64,000 nt of DNA from Giesbergeria anulus. Lineage in GTDB: Bacteria > Pseudomonadota > Gammaproteobacteria > Burkholderiales > Burkholderiaceae_C. A program made the position numbers and the translations under genes. Of this stretch, positions 9,519 through 21,353 are shown one piece after another (the stretch's first letter is position 1; every line of letters begins with the position of its first letter). Below the pieces are notes generated by a model. It had not been told where the DNA came from and made no database searches. It was given only the letters and a program-made list of their open reading frames with translations. The stretch lies in assembly GCF_900111115.1 (NCBI RefSeq), contig NZ_FOGD01000001.1, positions 738,910-802,909 on the forward strand, in the 5' to 3' direction.

Positions 9519-11285
9519 TTACAGTTCTTCGGAGCCAAGCAGCATCTCAGTGATGCCCTTGCCCGCTTCAACCATCGGCCAGACGTTTTCAGTTGGGTCT
9601 GTACGGAAGTCGAGGAACACGGTGCGATCCTTGATGGCACGGGCCTCGCGCAGCGCTCCCTCCACGTCTTCGGGGCGCTCAATCAGCATACCGACGTGGC
9701 CGTAAGCCTCGGCCAACTTGACGAAATTGGGCAGCGCGTCCATATAGCTATGGCTGTAGCGGCCTTGGTAGATCAGCTCTTGCCACTGGCGCACCATGCC
9801 CAAATAGCGGTTGTTGAGCGAGATGACTTTGACGTGGGTACCGTACTGCTGGCAGGTGGACAGCTCTTGGATGTTCATCTGGATCGAGCCTTCGCCGGTC
9901 ACGCACCAAGAGTCGGCTTGTGGCTTGGCCAGCTTGATACCCATCGCATAGGGCAAGCCCACACCCATGGTGCCCAAACCACCAGAGTTGATCCAGCGGC
10001 GCGGCTCATTGAACTTGTAGAACTGCGCGGCAAACATCTGGTGCTGACCGACGTCAGAGCTGATGTAGCAGTCATCGTCCTTGGTCAGGTTCCAGAGGGT
10101 TTCAATGACCTTTTGTGGTTTGATGACTTCGGTGTTGGCCCGGTCGTAGGCCAAGCAATCTTTGACACGCCAGCCTTCGATGGTGTCCCACCAAGCGCCC
10201 AAAGCTTGGGCATCAGGGCGCTGTGGGCTTTCTTTGAGCATGGTGATCAACTCGGTGAGCACGTCTTTGACATCGCCCACAATCGGCACATCCACCTTGA
10301 CGCGCTTGGCGATGCTGGAGGGATCAATGTCGATATGGATGATCTTGCGCTCTACCGAGGCAAAGTGCTTGGGGTTGCCAATGACGCGGTCGTCAAAGCG
10401 TGCGCCCACGGCCAGCAGCACGTCGCAATGCTGCATGGCGTAGTTGGCCTCGACCGTGCCGTGCATACCCAACATACCCAAGAACTTTTTGTTCGTGGCT
10501 GGATAGGCACCCAAACCCATCAGGGTGTGTGTGACGGGGTAGCCCAACATATCGACCAACGTGCGCAACTCGTTGCAGGCGTTGCCCAGCAACACGCCAC
10601 CGCCGGTATAAATGTAGGGGCGCTTGGCGTTGAGCAGCAGTTGCAGCGCCTTGCGAATCTGACCCCCGTGGCCCTTGCGCACCGGGTTGTAACTGCGCAT
10701 GGTCACGGATTCGGGGTAGCCGTGGTAAGCCGTTTTATTGAACGACACATCTTTGGGCACATCCACCACCACCGGGCCGGGGCGGCCAGTGCGAGCAATG
10801 TGGAAGGCCTTTTTCATGATGTCAGCCATGTCACGCACATCTTTAACCAAGAAATTGTGCTTGACGATAGGGCGGGTGATACCTACGGTATCGCACTCTT
10901 GGAAGGCATCAGAACCGATGGCTGCCGTGCCCACTTGGCCGGAGATAATGACCATCGGGATGCTGTCGCAGTAGGCGGTGGCAATGCCAGTGACGGCGTT
11001 GGTCAGGCCGGGGCCAGAGGTGACCAGTGCCACGCCCACTTCGCCGGTGGCGCGGGCAAAACCATCGGCAGCGTGAACGGCGGCCTGCTCGTGGCGCACC
11101 AGCACGTGCTGGATGGTGTTTTGTTTGTAGATGGCGTCGTAGATGTAGAGGACGGCACCGCCGGGGTAACCCCAGATCTGGTTGACGCCTTCAGCCTGCA
11201 AGGCACGAACGAGGATTTCAGAACCCATCAGTTCAGGGGCCTCGGTAGCGGGAGTGGTAGTGGCGTCAGCCTTGTTGATTTCCAT
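9519..11285 (-). CDS. ilvB: Acetolactate synthase catalytic (large) subunit
   Basis: Thiamine-diphosphate enzyme that condenses pyruvate to acetolactate, or with 2-ketobutyrate to acetohydroxybutyrate. The 588-residue product has the N-terminal ThDP domain (GGAVLYIYDAI, with the catalytic Glu in VRHEQAAVHAADGFARA), a central domain, and the C-terminal ThDP/Mg motif VTGEGSIQMNIQELSTC. ATG at 11,285 (MEINKADATT) is chosen, with AAGG eight bases upstream. An ATG at 11,378 would add 31 unconserved residues. It is the first gene of ilvBNC. I found no leader peptide or attenuator upstream, unlike leuA. Confidence 0.96.
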   Translation of the reverse strand: MEINKADATTTPATEAPELMGSEILVRALQAEGVNQIWGYPGGAVLYIYDAIYKQNTIQHVLVRHEQAAVHAADGFARATGEVGVALVTSGPGLTNAVTGIATAYCDSIPMVIISGQVGTAAIGSDAFQECDTVGITRPIVKHNFLVKDVRDMADIMKKAFHIARTGRPGPVVVDVPKDVSFNKTAYHGYPESVTMRSYNPVRKGHGGQIRKALQLLLNAKRPYIYTGGGVLLGNACNELRTLVDMLGYPVTHTLMGLGAYPATNKKFLGMLGMHGTVEANYAMQHCDVLLAVGARFDDRVIGNPKHFASVERKIIHIDIDPSSIAKRVKVDVPIVGDVKDVLTELITMLKESPQRPDAQALGAWWDTIEGWRVKDCLAYDRANTEVIKPQKVIETLWNLTKDDDCYISSDVGQHQMFAAQFYKFNEPRRWINSGGLGTMGVGLPYAMGIKLAKPQADSWCVTGEGSIQMNIQELSTCQQYGTHVKVISLNNRYLGMVRQWQELIYQGRYSHSYMDALPNFVKLAEAYGHVGMLIERPEDVEGALREARAIKDRTVFLDFRTDPTENVWPMVEAGKGITEMLLGSEEL

Positions 11286-11520
11286 GATGAACCTTTGTGA
11301 ATTTCTCTGACGAAAAACCTTGGGTGCTCCTTGCGCGCACTCTTGTGAAGGCGGCTCGGAACTTAAGGCCAAGGACATGGGCGAGATGATTGCCGCGCCG
11401 GACCGTGACCCGTTTGCTTTTTAGTGTGCAACTCGCATTATCGCATTGCAACATAGCCATCCATGTCAACAGGACAAAAAAGCATGGGCAGTGCCATAAT
11501 CGCGAACTTTTGCATGGCGC

Positions 11521-12129
11521 ATGGTGCGCCCACGCTGCCCACTTGCCACACTGTCTGTCTTGGCCACCGAACAAGAACTCTCCGATTTTCTCAAAAACGT
11601 GGAAAAGCGCGCCTTCAAGCGCTCGCTCTACCATGTGCGCAATGAGGAAGCCGCCCTAGACATCGTGCAAGACAGCATGATGAAGTTGGCGGAGCACTAC
11701 GGCGACAAACCGGCCAACGAGTTGCCCATGCTGTTCCAGCGCATTTTGTCCAATTGCACGCTCGATTGGTTCCGGCGACAAAAGCGCCACCGTGCCCTAT
11801 TTACCGACCTGGGCGACTTTGAATCCAGCGGCGAAGAAGGCGAAGGCTTTGACCTGCTAGAGACTTGGAGCGACCGCGACCCAGAGCAACGCGCGCACAG
11901 CGCCGAAGACATGGCCCAGCGCGGCCAAACCCTGCACAGCATCGAACAAGAGATCGAAGCGCTCCCCGCACGTCAACGAGAAGCCTTTTTGATGCGTTAT
12001 TGGGAAGAGATGGATGTCGCAGAGACTGCGGCGGCTATGGGCTGCTCTGAGGGCAGCGTCAAAACCCATTGCTTTCGCGCCATTCAAGCCCTCAGCAAAG
12101 CCCTGCGGGCCAAAGGAATCAAGCCATGA
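11521..12129 (+). CDS. ECF-like RNA polymerase sigma factor
   Basis: A 202-residue sigma-70 family protein with region 2 at about residues 30-90 (AALDIVQDSMMKLAEHY, then FQRILSNCTLDWFRRQ) and region 4 at about 140-195 (LPARQREAFLMRYWEEMDVAETAAAMGCSEGSVKTH spans it). There is no region 1 or 3, as in ECF sigma factors. The start is uncertain: ATG at 11,521, or TTG at 11,560, which gives LATEQELSDFLK and is where similarity to relatives is expected to begin. The stop overlaps the start of the DUF3619 gene (ATGA), a single-TM protein that could be its partner or anti-sigma. Target promoters are unknown. Confidence 0.88.
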   Translation: MVRPRCPLATLSVLATEQELSDFLKNVEKRAFKRSLYHVRNEEAALDIVQDSMMKLAEHYGDKPANELPMLFQRILSNCTLDWFRRQKRHRALFTDLGDFESSGEEGEGFDLLETWSDRDPEQRAHSAEDMAQRGQTLHSIEQEIEALPARQREAFLMRYWEEMDVAETAAAMGCSEGSVKTHCFRAIQALSKALRAKGIKP

Positions 12130-12587
12130 ACACAAATTTACATCTTCCCCCTGACGAGCAGGCGCTGCGGGCCTATGCGCGTCGCGTGGTGACGCATCTA
12201 GACGACAGCACGCAGACTTTGCCTTACGACATTTCTGAGCGCCTGCGTGCTGGGCGCGAGCAAGCGCTGGCCCGGCGCAAGAAGCCCGTATTGGTACATG
12301 TACACACCCACCAACCAGCCACCGTGCTGGTGCCCTCTGGTGGTGCTGCCGCCTTGGGCGGGCGTAGTGAGGGCGGCGGCTGGTGGCAGTCATTGTTGGG
12401 AGCTATTCCAGCGCTGGCCTTGGTGGCGGGCTTGGTGATGATCAACACGGCGCAAAACGAATATGGCACGGCTGAAGTGGCCGAAGTGGATGCTGCACTA
12501 CTCACCGATGATTTGCCACCAGAAGCCTATGCCGACCCCGGATTTGTGCAGTTTCTGAAAAACGGTGGCAGCCCGCAAGCGCATTGA
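12126..12587 (+). CDS. DUF3619 family membrane protein, possible anti-sigma partner
   Basis: A 153-residue protein of unknown function. Residues ~1-95 are soluble and charged (RLRAGREQALARRKK). One membrane segment is at about 100-115 (SLLGAIPALALVAGLVMI). The last ~38 residues are acidic and probably periplasmic (EVDAALLTDDLPPEAYADPGF). This single-pass topology, together with overlap with the sigma gene, resembles sigma/anti-sigma pairs. However, no zinc-binding ZAS motif (HxxxCxxC) is visible, so the role is inference. The start ATG at 12,126 lies in the sigma-factor stop. Confidence 0.75.
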   Translation: MNTNLHLPPDEQALRAYARRVVTHLDDSTQTLPYDISERLRAGREQALARRKKPVLVHVHTHQPATVLVPSGGAAALGGRSEGGGWWQSLLGAIPALALVAGLVMINTAQNEYGTAEVAEVDAALLTDDLPPEAYADPGFVQFLKNGGSPQAH

Positions 12588-12622
12588 CTGGCATTTGCGG
12601 CCCCTTCCTGCACTCCTTTTGC

Positions 12623-13507
12623 ATGTTGCACCCTACCCCTCTCCCTGATGGACGCCGTCGCGTTCACCTACCGTTGGTACTGGCCTCGGCGTTGCTGGGG
12701 GTGTTGGCTGCCTATGGCACTCATGTGGTGCAACAGGTACGCATGGCCCCCAGCACGGTGCTGGTGGCAGAGGCGTTGTCTGCGCCGCCTCAGGCAGGCA
12801 AAGATCTGCGCAACCTAGAGGCCGTGGGTGTGGCCTCTGGCCCACCGTGGGGCCAATTGGATGCCGGGCAAAAACGCGCCCTGCAGCCCTTGGCTGCGCG
12901 CTGGGGGGTGCTGAGTGAAATCCAAAAACGCCGCTGGCTGGCCTTGGCGCAAAGCTTTGCTGCCTTGCCAGAAACAGAACAGACCAAACTGCACAACCGC
13001 ATGACAGAGTGGGCCAGCCTGAGTGCTCAACAGCGCAACCAAGCACGGCTCAATTTTGCGACAGCCAACAAGCTAGCACCAGAAAACAAACGGGCACAGT
13101 GGGAGGCCTACCAAGCCCTGAGTGACGAAGAAAAACGCCGCCTAGCAGCCCATGCAGCGCCACGCCCCAAAGGCGCAGCCACCGCCTTGCACCCAGTGCC
13201 AGCGCGCAAACTGGTGCAGGTACCAGCAGCTACGGCCAAGGATGCCAATCCGCTCAATCCACCCAAAATTCCGCACCAAACTGCTACGGCCCAGACAACA
13301 TCTCGGCCCTATCCCACCGTACCACCACAGGAGAACAAAAGCAGCACAGCAGCAATGCCTCCTGTCGTGGTAGAAACAGCCCCCGTGACTGTGCCTAGCA
13401 GCCCGGTTATCCAAGCCCTGCCCCCGTTAGCAGAACCTGTAGCGCAGCCTACACCTGCGGCAGAAACCGTGGTGCCCATACTGGCCCCTTCCGCTTACGG
13501 GCACTGA
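12623..13507 (+). CDS. DUF3106 domain-containing exported protein
   Basis: A 294-residue protein of unknown function. It begins with a basic stretch and a hydrophobic segment (VHLPLVLASALLGVLAAYGTHVV) that acts as signal or anchor. The DUF3106 helical domain follows at about residues 70-165, with its repeated W-x(n)-L pattern (LAARWGVLSEIQKRRWLALAQ, QRNQARLNF). The C-terminal third is a Pro/Ala/Thr-rich low-complexity tail. A TTG at 12,584 that overlaps the previous stop is an alternative start. It is third in the sigma-DUF3619-DUF3106-RDD series, all with tight spacing, so a shared envelope role is plausible but unproven. Confidence 0.75.
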   Translation: MLHPTPLPDGRRRVHLPLVLASALLGVLAAYGTHVVQQVRMAPSTVLVAEALSAPPQAGKDLRNLEAVGVASGPPWGQLDAGQKRALQPLAARWGVLSEIQKRRWLALAQSFAALPETEQTKLHNRMTEWASLSAQQRNQARLNFATANKLAPENKRAQWEAYQALSDEEKRRLAAHAAPRPKGAATALHPVPARKLVQVPAATAKDANPLNPPKIPHQTATAQTTSRPYPTVPPQENKSSTAAMPPVVVETAPVTVPSSPVIQALPPLAEPVAQPTPAAETVVPILAPSAYGH

Positions 13508-13516
13508 CCCCCGCCA

Positions 13517-14074
13517 ATGCACGCTCCTGCTCCCGCCTCTTCTGCACCGCCATCCGATCAGCCAAAGGCGGCGCATCCGTACCTGCAAGCGCCCCCCCTG
13601 CGCCGGCGCATGGCCTGCTGGCTCTACGAAGGGCTGTTGATGTTTGGCGTGGTGTTTATTGCGGGCTACCTGTTTGGCACCCTCAGCCAAACGCGCCATG
13701 CACTGGATAACCGCCATGCCCTGCAAGGCTTTTTGTTTATTGTGTTTGGCATTTACTTCACTTGGTTTTGGGCCAAGGGCCACACCTTAGCCATGAAGAC
13801 TTGGCATATCCGCGTGGTAGATGCCGCCGGCCAGCCCTTAACCCAATCGCGTGCCCTGCTGCGTTATGTGCTAAGTTGGCTGTGGTTTTTGCCACCGCTG
13901 TTGGCAGCGGCCCCCTTTGCGTTGTCTGGAGGCGAAATCGCTGTGCTGCTGCTAGGCTGGGTAGCTATTTGGGCTATTTTGAGTCGCTTTCATCCTCTGG
14001 GCCAGTTTTGGCACGATGCACTGGCGGGCACCCGCTTGGTTCATTTTGTGCATACCCGAAAGCCCCAGTCGTGA
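13517..14074 (+). CDS. RDD family membrane protein
   Basis: A 185-residue integral membrane protein with the RDD domain (PPLRRRMACWLYEGLLMFGVV, the Arg of the first helix, then TWHIRVVDAAGQPL). Four hydrophobic helices are visible. Function is unknown; some RDD proteins have been proposed as transporters or ion antiporters. It lies 9 bases after DUF3106, and its stop overlaps the GTG start of dgkA. Confidence 0.82.
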   Translation: MHAPAPASSAPPSDQPKAAHPYLQAPPLRRRMACWLYEGLLMFGVVFIAGYLFGTLSQTRHALDNRHALQGFLFIVFGIYFTWFWAKGHTLAMKTWHIRVVDAAGQPLTQSRALLRYVLSWLWFLPPLLAAAPFALSGGEIAVLLLGWVAIWAILSRFHPLGQFWHDALAGTRLVHFVHTRKPQS

Positions 14075-14473
14075 CGCAGCCACCCCACCCCAGCGCCGAG
14101 CCAGTCAACGCCCAAAAGAGTCGCACTGGCTTGCACAGACTTTGGCACGCCACCCGTTACTCGCTGCATGGCTTGCGGGCCGGTTGGGCAGAACCAGCAT
14201 TTCGTCAAGAAGCCCTAGCCGCTCTGGTGTTGCTGCCCAGTGCTTGCTGGTTAGGCCAAAACTGGATGGAGGTGGCGCTGCTGGCAGGCTCGGTGGTGTT
14301 GCTGATGGTGGTCGAGCTGCTCAATACCGGCATTGAGGCCGCAATTGACCGCATTGGCCCAGAGTGGCACGCTTTGTCCAAGCGGGCCAAAGACATGGGT
14401 AGTGCTGCCGTTTTGCTCACCTTGTTGCTGTGCTTGGGCATTTGGGCCAGCGCCATTTTTCAAAGGTTTTTTC

Positions 14474-14481
<8 letters not shown>
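14071..14481 (+). CDS. dgkA: Diacylglycerol kinase DgkA (prokaryotic type)
   Basis: Small trimeric membrane kinase that recycles diacylglycerol to phosphatidic acid. The 136-residue product has the family core: WHATRYSLHGLRAGWAEPAFRQE, then the signature VVELLNTGIEAAIDRIG near residues 82-98 with the catalytic Glu, and three membrane helices. The GTG start at 14,071 overlaps the RDD stop; upstream ATGs lie inside the RDD gene in another frame. The stop overlaps the next gene by 8 bases. Confidence 0.93.
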
Positions 14482-17093
<2,612 letters not shown>

Positions 17094-17216
17094 GGATAAA
17101 AAACCGACGGCGGGGGATCGGACGGAAAGGGCTGATTATCACCGGCGTATCGGCTTTGTGCAGAAGAGCGCCACAGCAGCCGACTGCGCCTGCGCTCTGC
17201 GGGTGTATTTTCCCTC

Positions 17217-17245
17217 TTGAATTTGGGCCACAAGCGGCTTATCTT
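17217..17245 (+). promoter_or_regulatory. Probable promoter of the Hsp20 gene
   Basis: TTGAAT and TATCTT are separated by 17 bases, about 60 bases before the Hsp20 start. The -35 region reads CTTGAA, which also fits the heat-shock sigma-32 consensus, but the -10 is more sigma-70-like than the CCCCAT type. Position fits; the sigma factor is not settled. Confidence 0.45.
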
Positions 17246-17306
17246 GTACGAGTGCCTATCGCAGTGCATGGACATTTTTTCCAACCCGTTTTGAACGAAA
17301 ACCCTC

Positions 17307-17735
17307 ATGAATGCATTGATTGGTCGCGGTGGCTTCCTAGATGAGCTGCTCAAAGAGGTCAATCCCAGTTACTACATCCGCCCGCTGCATGGCGACCCAC
17401 TGCCCTCCCCAGCACAAATGAAAGTAGATGTGAAAGAAACCGATACTGGCTATACCGTGCAGGCCGAAGTGCCCGGTGTACTCAAGGAAGATATCCACGT
17501 TTCGGTAGAAGGCAATGTGGTCAGTTTGCGCGCCGAGGTGCGCCAGCTTGATCGGCAAACCGAAGACGAAAAACTGCTGCGCTCAGAGCGCTATTTTGGC
17601 GAGATGGCGCGCAGCTTTCAGTTGCCTGCCGATATCGATGCCTTGCAGGCCAAAGCCAAGTACGACCACGGCGTGCTCACCCTGACGCTGCCGAAAAAAC
17701 AAGGCAGTAGCGCACAGCGACTCACTATCGAATGA
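17307..17735 (+). CDS. Hsp20/alpha-crystallin small heat-shock protein
   Basis: ATP-independent holdase chaperone. The 142-residue product has an alpha-crystallin domain at about residues 40-140 (MKVDVKETDTGYTVQAEVPG, then EDIHVSVEGNVVSLRAEV, ending YDHGVLTLTLPKK). This includes the terminal GVLTLTLPK signature. The C-terminal tail is short (SSAQRLTIE) and ends in an I/L-x-I/L-like RLTIE. It converges with miaA; only 3 bases separate the stops, leaving no room for a separate terminator. Confidence 0.93.
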   Translation: MNALIGRGGFLDELLKEVNPSYYIRPLHGDPLPSPAQMKVDVKETDTGYTVQAEVPGVLKEDIHVSVEGNVVSLRAEVRQLDRQTEDEKLLRSERYFGEMARSFQLPADIDALQAKAKYDHGVLTLTLPKKQGSSAQRLTIE

Positions 17736-17738
17736 GCT

Positions 17739-18728
17739 TTAGCTCCGCTCTAGGCTATGCAGAACCGCTGTCACCAATAGCGCCAACGCGTCAGACTGGT
17801 CGCATGCCAACACGCGGCGCTGGGGCATGCTACGCAGCCAAGTGATTTGGCGCTTGGCCAATTGGCGTGTGGCAGCTATGCCCTGCTCGCGCAGCGATGC
17901 GATGTTCAGCGGGGCACCCTCGGGCAGATTGGCTTGTGTATCCAACGCCTGCCACACCTGCCGATAACCCACACAACGCATCGACGGCAAATCGGGGTGC
18001 AGATCGCCACGGGCGCGCAGGTGGCGCACTTCGTCAATCAAATCAGCATGAAGCATGGCGTCAAAACGCTGGGCAATGCGTTGGTGCAGCCAAGCCCGGT
18101 TGTCCGGCTCTAAGGTGAAAAAATGCTCCGGAGCTACCAGCGCAGAACCAAGCACCGCGTCTTTGGCTTTATGAAAGCTCGACAGCGGCTGTCCCGATAC
18201 CTGCCAGACTTCTAGCGCCCGCTGAATGCGTTGGCTGTCTGCCGGGGCCAAACGCGCCGCCGTGACCGGATCGACCCGCGCCAACTCGGCGTGCAGAGCG
18301 GGCCAGCCTTGCTCGGCAGCTTGGGCCTCTAGGCGGGCGCGCACCACCGGGTCAGCGGCGGGCATATCGTCAATGCCATCGAACAGGGCTTTGAAATACA
18401 GCATGGTGCCCCCCACCAACAGCGGTATAGCCCCCCGTGCGCGGATCTCGGCCACCAAACGGGTGGCGTCTTGCACAAATTCTGCGGCGCTGTAAGCATG
18501 CAACGGGTCACGAATATCAATCAGGTGGTGCGGCACGGCAACCAGTTCATCAGGGCTGGGCTTGGCCGTACCCACATCCATACCGCGATAGACCAAGGCC
18601 GAATCGACACTGATGATTTCTACCGGTTGCTGCTGTGCGGCCAACGCTGTGGCAATGGCTAATGCGCCAGCGGTTTTGCCAGAGGCCGTGGGGCCAGCCA
18701 GAGCGATGCAAGGCAAAGAGGTGTTCAT
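17739..18728 (-). CDS. miaA: tRNA dimethylallyltransferase MiaA
   Basis: Adds the isopentenyl group to A37 of tRNAs that read UNN codons. The 329-residue product has the P-loop GPTASGKT at residues 12-19, the [16 protein letters not shown] motif near residue 42, and the [20 protein letters not shown] region. Its ATG overlaps the stop of the MFS gene upstream (ATGA). It is therefore the last gene of a tight icd-MFS-miaA series. Confidence 0.96.
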   Translation of the reverse strand: MNTSLPCIALAGPTASGKTAGALAIATALAAQQQPVEIISVDSALVYRGMDVGTAKPSPDELVAVPHHLIDIRDPLHAYSAAEFVQDATRLVAEIRARGAIPLLVGGTMLYFKALFDGIDDMPAADPVVRARLEAQAAEQGWPALHAELARVDPVTAARLAPADSQRIQRALEVWQVSGQPLSSFHKAKDAVLGSALVAPEHFFTLEPDNRAWLHQRIAQRFDAMLHADLIDEVRHLRARGDLHPDLPSMRCVGYRQVWQALDTQANLPEGAPLNIASLREQGIAATRQLAKRQITWLRSMPQRRVLACDQSDALALLVTAVLHSLERS

Positions 18729-19960
18729 GATTTTTGTGCTTCACCAAATTTTTGTACCAGCGTCCAAGCGGCTACGGCGGCACAAGCACCCCAAAACCAC
18801 ACCCCTAGCGCCAGCGGCAACACCGTGCCATTCATGTGCTGGCCCAACCAGTGGCCGATGCCAAAGGCCACCACCATCATCACCACCCCATTGAGTGCCG
18901 CTGCTGTACCTGCGGCCTGTGGAAATGGCCCTATGGCACCGCTTTGGCTGCAAGGCATATGAATGCCGTGGGCTAGCTGGTACAGCCAAAACGGTACAGC
19001 GTAGGCCCAACCGTTTTGCACCCCAAGCAGCGCAAAAATACCCATCAGCGAACCGCCGCTCAAACTCAAAGCCCCCGCCAGCACCATACTGCGGCGCACA
19101 CCCCAGCGCACCACCAAACGGCGGCACAGCACCGTGCCACACACGTAAAGCAACGCATTACAGGCCAGCAACGTGCCATAGGCGGTACTGCTCCAGCCCA
19201 ACACCTGCATAAAGGTAAACGAAGACGTGGCCAGATAGGTAAACAGCCCAGCGTAGGTAAAGGTGGTGGTGGCGGTAAAAGCCCAAAATGTTGGGTGGCG
19301 CAGAATCTGCCGCCAAGTGCGCAGCAAATGCGCTGGTTGCAGCGCCTGCACATTGGGCCGCATCAGGGTTTCTTGAAAGCGCAGCGCCACCAACCACAAA
19401 GCCAGACCACCAAAGACGGCGAGCGCGGCCATCGTGGCGCGCCAGCCTAGGCTGCCAGCCAGCCAGCCGCCCAATGGCGGGCTGAGGCAAGCAATAATGC
19501 CTAAGCCCGTCAGGGCGCGCGACATGGCCTGTGCCCCCTCTACCGGCGCATATAAGTCCCGCACCACGGCACGGGCGCACATCACTCCGGCACCCATTGC
19601 CATACCCTGCACGACCCGCCACACAATCAACGCCTCAATGGATTGCGCCAGCGCGCACCCCAAGGCCGCCAGCACATAGGCCAACAAGCCCAACAGCAAA
19701 ATAGGCCGCCGCCCCCAACGGTCAGACAGTGGCCCCCAGACCAACTGCGAGCCGCCAAAGGCCAGCAGCAAAGCCGTAAGCGTCAATTGCGTTTGCGCCA
19801 TACCCGCGCCCCACTGCCCTTGCAAGGCAGGTAGAGCAGGCAAATACAAATCGGTAGTAATGGGTTGCAGCCCCAGCAACAGCGCCAGCAGCAGCACAAT
19901 CAGGGCCGCAGACATCGGGGCCGGTGCGCAGGGGCTGGCACCGGGCTGCTTGGTGGGCAT
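18725..19960 (-). CDS. Bcr/CflA-type multidrug efflux MFS transporter
   Basis: A 411-residue, 12-helix major facilitator of the DHA1 drug:proton antiporter group. The Bcr/CflA signature is in the first helix region ([12 protein letters not shown]), and the loop 2-3 motif is [21 protein letters not shown] at 19,960 shares one base with the icd stop; an internal ATG at 19,915 is a less likely start. Substrates cannot be predicted. A second Bcr/CflA paralogue lies at 53,277-54,521. Confidence 0.9.
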   Translation of the reverse strand: MPTKQPGASPCAPAPMSAALIVLLLALLLGLQPITTDLYLPALPALQGQWGAGMAQTQLTLTALLLAFGGSQLVWGPLSDRWGRRPILLLGLLAYVLAALGCALAQSIEALIVWRVVQGMAMGAGVMCARAVVRDLYAPVEGAQAMSRALTGLGIIACLSPPLGGWLAGSLGWRATMAALAVFGGLALWLVALRFQETLMRPNVQALQPAHLLRTWRQILRHPTFWAFTATTTFTYAGLFTYLATSSFTFMQVLGWSSTAYGTLLACNALLYVCGTVLCRRLVVRWGVRRSMVLAGALSLSGGSLMGIFALLGVQNGWAYAVPFWLYQLAHGIHMPCSQSGAIGPFPQAAGTAAALNGVVMMVVAFGIGHWLGQHMNGTVLPLALGVWFWGACAAVAAWTLVQKFGEAQKS

Positions 19961-21219
19961 CACAGGTAAGAAATGACCACTTGGCCAAAACCAGAACAAC
20001 TGACTTGGGTGGCCCCGCTCATCAAGCGGGCAAAGTCGTAAGTCACTTTTTTCGAGGCAATGGCCTGCTCCAGTGCTTTGATGATGCGATCAGCAGCCTC
20101 TGTCCAACCCATGTGGCGCAGCATCATTTCTGCCGATAGGATGGCCGAGCCGGGATTGACATAATCCTTGCCTGCATAACGGGGAGCGGTGCCATGCGTG
20201 GCCTCAAAGCAAGCCACGGAATCGGACAAATTGGCCCCCGGCGCAATGCCAATACCGCCCACCTGCGCCGCCAGTGCATCCGAAAGGTAATCGCCATTCA
20301 GATTGAGCGTAGCCACCACCGAATACTCTGCCGGGCGCAACAAAATTTGTTGCAAGAAGGCATCAGTAATGCTGTCTTTGATGGTGATTTCTCGGCCCGT
20401 GTTTGGGTTGTTAAAGTGGCACCATGGGCCGCCGTCGATGGGTTGGGCACCAAACTCTTTTTGTGCCAAGGCGTAGCCCCAATTGCGAAAGCTGCCCTCG
20501 GTGTATTTCATGATGTTGCCCTTGTGGACTAACGTCACGCTGGGCTTGTCATGGTCAATGGCGTACTGGATGGCCTTGCGCACGAGGCGCTCGGTGCCTT
20601 CGCGCGACACCGGTTTGATGCCAATGCCAGAAGTGTCTGGAAAGCGGATTTTGTTCGTGCCCAACTCTTGCTGCAAAAAGTCGATCAGCTTTTTGGCTTG
20701 CTCCGAGCCTGCTTCAAATTCGATACCGGCGTAAATGTCTTCGGAGTTTTCGCGGAAGATGGCAATATTGGTTTTTTCAGGCTCTTTGAGCGGCGAGGGC
20801 ACGCCCTTAAAGTAGCGCACGGGCCGCAAGCAGACATACAAATCCAGCCCTTGGCGCAGCGCCACATTAAGCGAACGAATGCCATCGCCCACCGGCGTCG
20901 CCAAGGGGCCTTTGATCGACACCGCAAAATCGCGCAAGGCGGCAATGGTCTCGTCGGGCAACCAAACATCAGGGCCATAGATTTGCGTGGCCTTGGTGCC
21001 TGCATACACCTCCATCCACTGAATTTGGCGTTGGCCTGCATAAGCACGCTCCACCGCCGCATTGACCACCGCCCGCATCACTGGGGTCACGTCCACACCC
21101 ACGCCATCGCCCTCAATAAACGGGATGATGGGCTGATCGGGCACTTGCAGCGACAAGTCGCTGTGCACGGTGATTTTCTGGCCCTGGGCAGGCACCTGAA
21201 TATGCTGGTAATGGGTCAT
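19960..21219 (-). CDS. icd: NADP-dependent isocitrate dehydrogenase (dimeric, Icd type)
   Basis: TCA-cycle enzyme converting isocitrate to 2-oxoglutarate. The 419-residue product is the homodimeric E. coli type: [13 protein letters not shown], the substrate and phosphorylation loop around [25 protein letters not shown], the catalytic Lys/Tyr region [13 protein letters not shown], and the cofactor region [19 protein letters not shown] at 21,243 would add 8 residues; ATG at 21,219 is preferred. It lies 134 bases downstream of a second, unrelated monomeric isocitrate dehydrogenase on the same strand. Confidence 0.95.
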   Translation of the reverse strand: MTHYQHIQVPAQGQKITVHSDLSLQVPDQPIIPFIEGDGVGVDVTPVMRAVVNAAVERAYAGQRQIQWMEVYAGTKATQIYGPDVWLPDETIAALRDFAVSIKGPLATPVGDGIRSLNVALRQGLDLYVCLRPVRYFKGVPSPLKEPEKTNIAIFRENSEDIYAGIEFEAGSEQAKKLIDFLQQELGTNKIRFPDTSGIGIKPVSREGTERLVRKAIQYAIDHDKPSVTLVHKGNIMKYTEGSFRNWGYALAQKEFGAQPIDGGPWCHFNNPNTGREITIKDSITDAFLQQILLRPAEYSVVATLNLNGDYLSDALAAQVGGIGIAPGANLSDSVACFEATHGTAPRYAGKDYVNPGSAILSAEMMLRHMGWTEAADRIIKALEQAIASKKVTYDFARLMSGATQVSCSGFGQVVISYL

Positions 21220-21353
21220 AGCAGTGAAAACTTGGTGGATCAAAAGACAACAGGCTGGGCAAATGCCACAGCCTGTGTTTGCTTTTTTGATTCTAGCGGT
21301 GCCTCAGTGCCGTGGCAGCCACGGACACTGAAGGCCAGCGCCAAACTGCGCGA

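Noticed and set aside
11437-11469. TTGACA and GATAAT upstream of ilvB as a promoter
   Set aside because: The hexamers are 21 bases apart, too far for a normal sigma-70 promoter, and no better pair was found, so no promoter is annotated.
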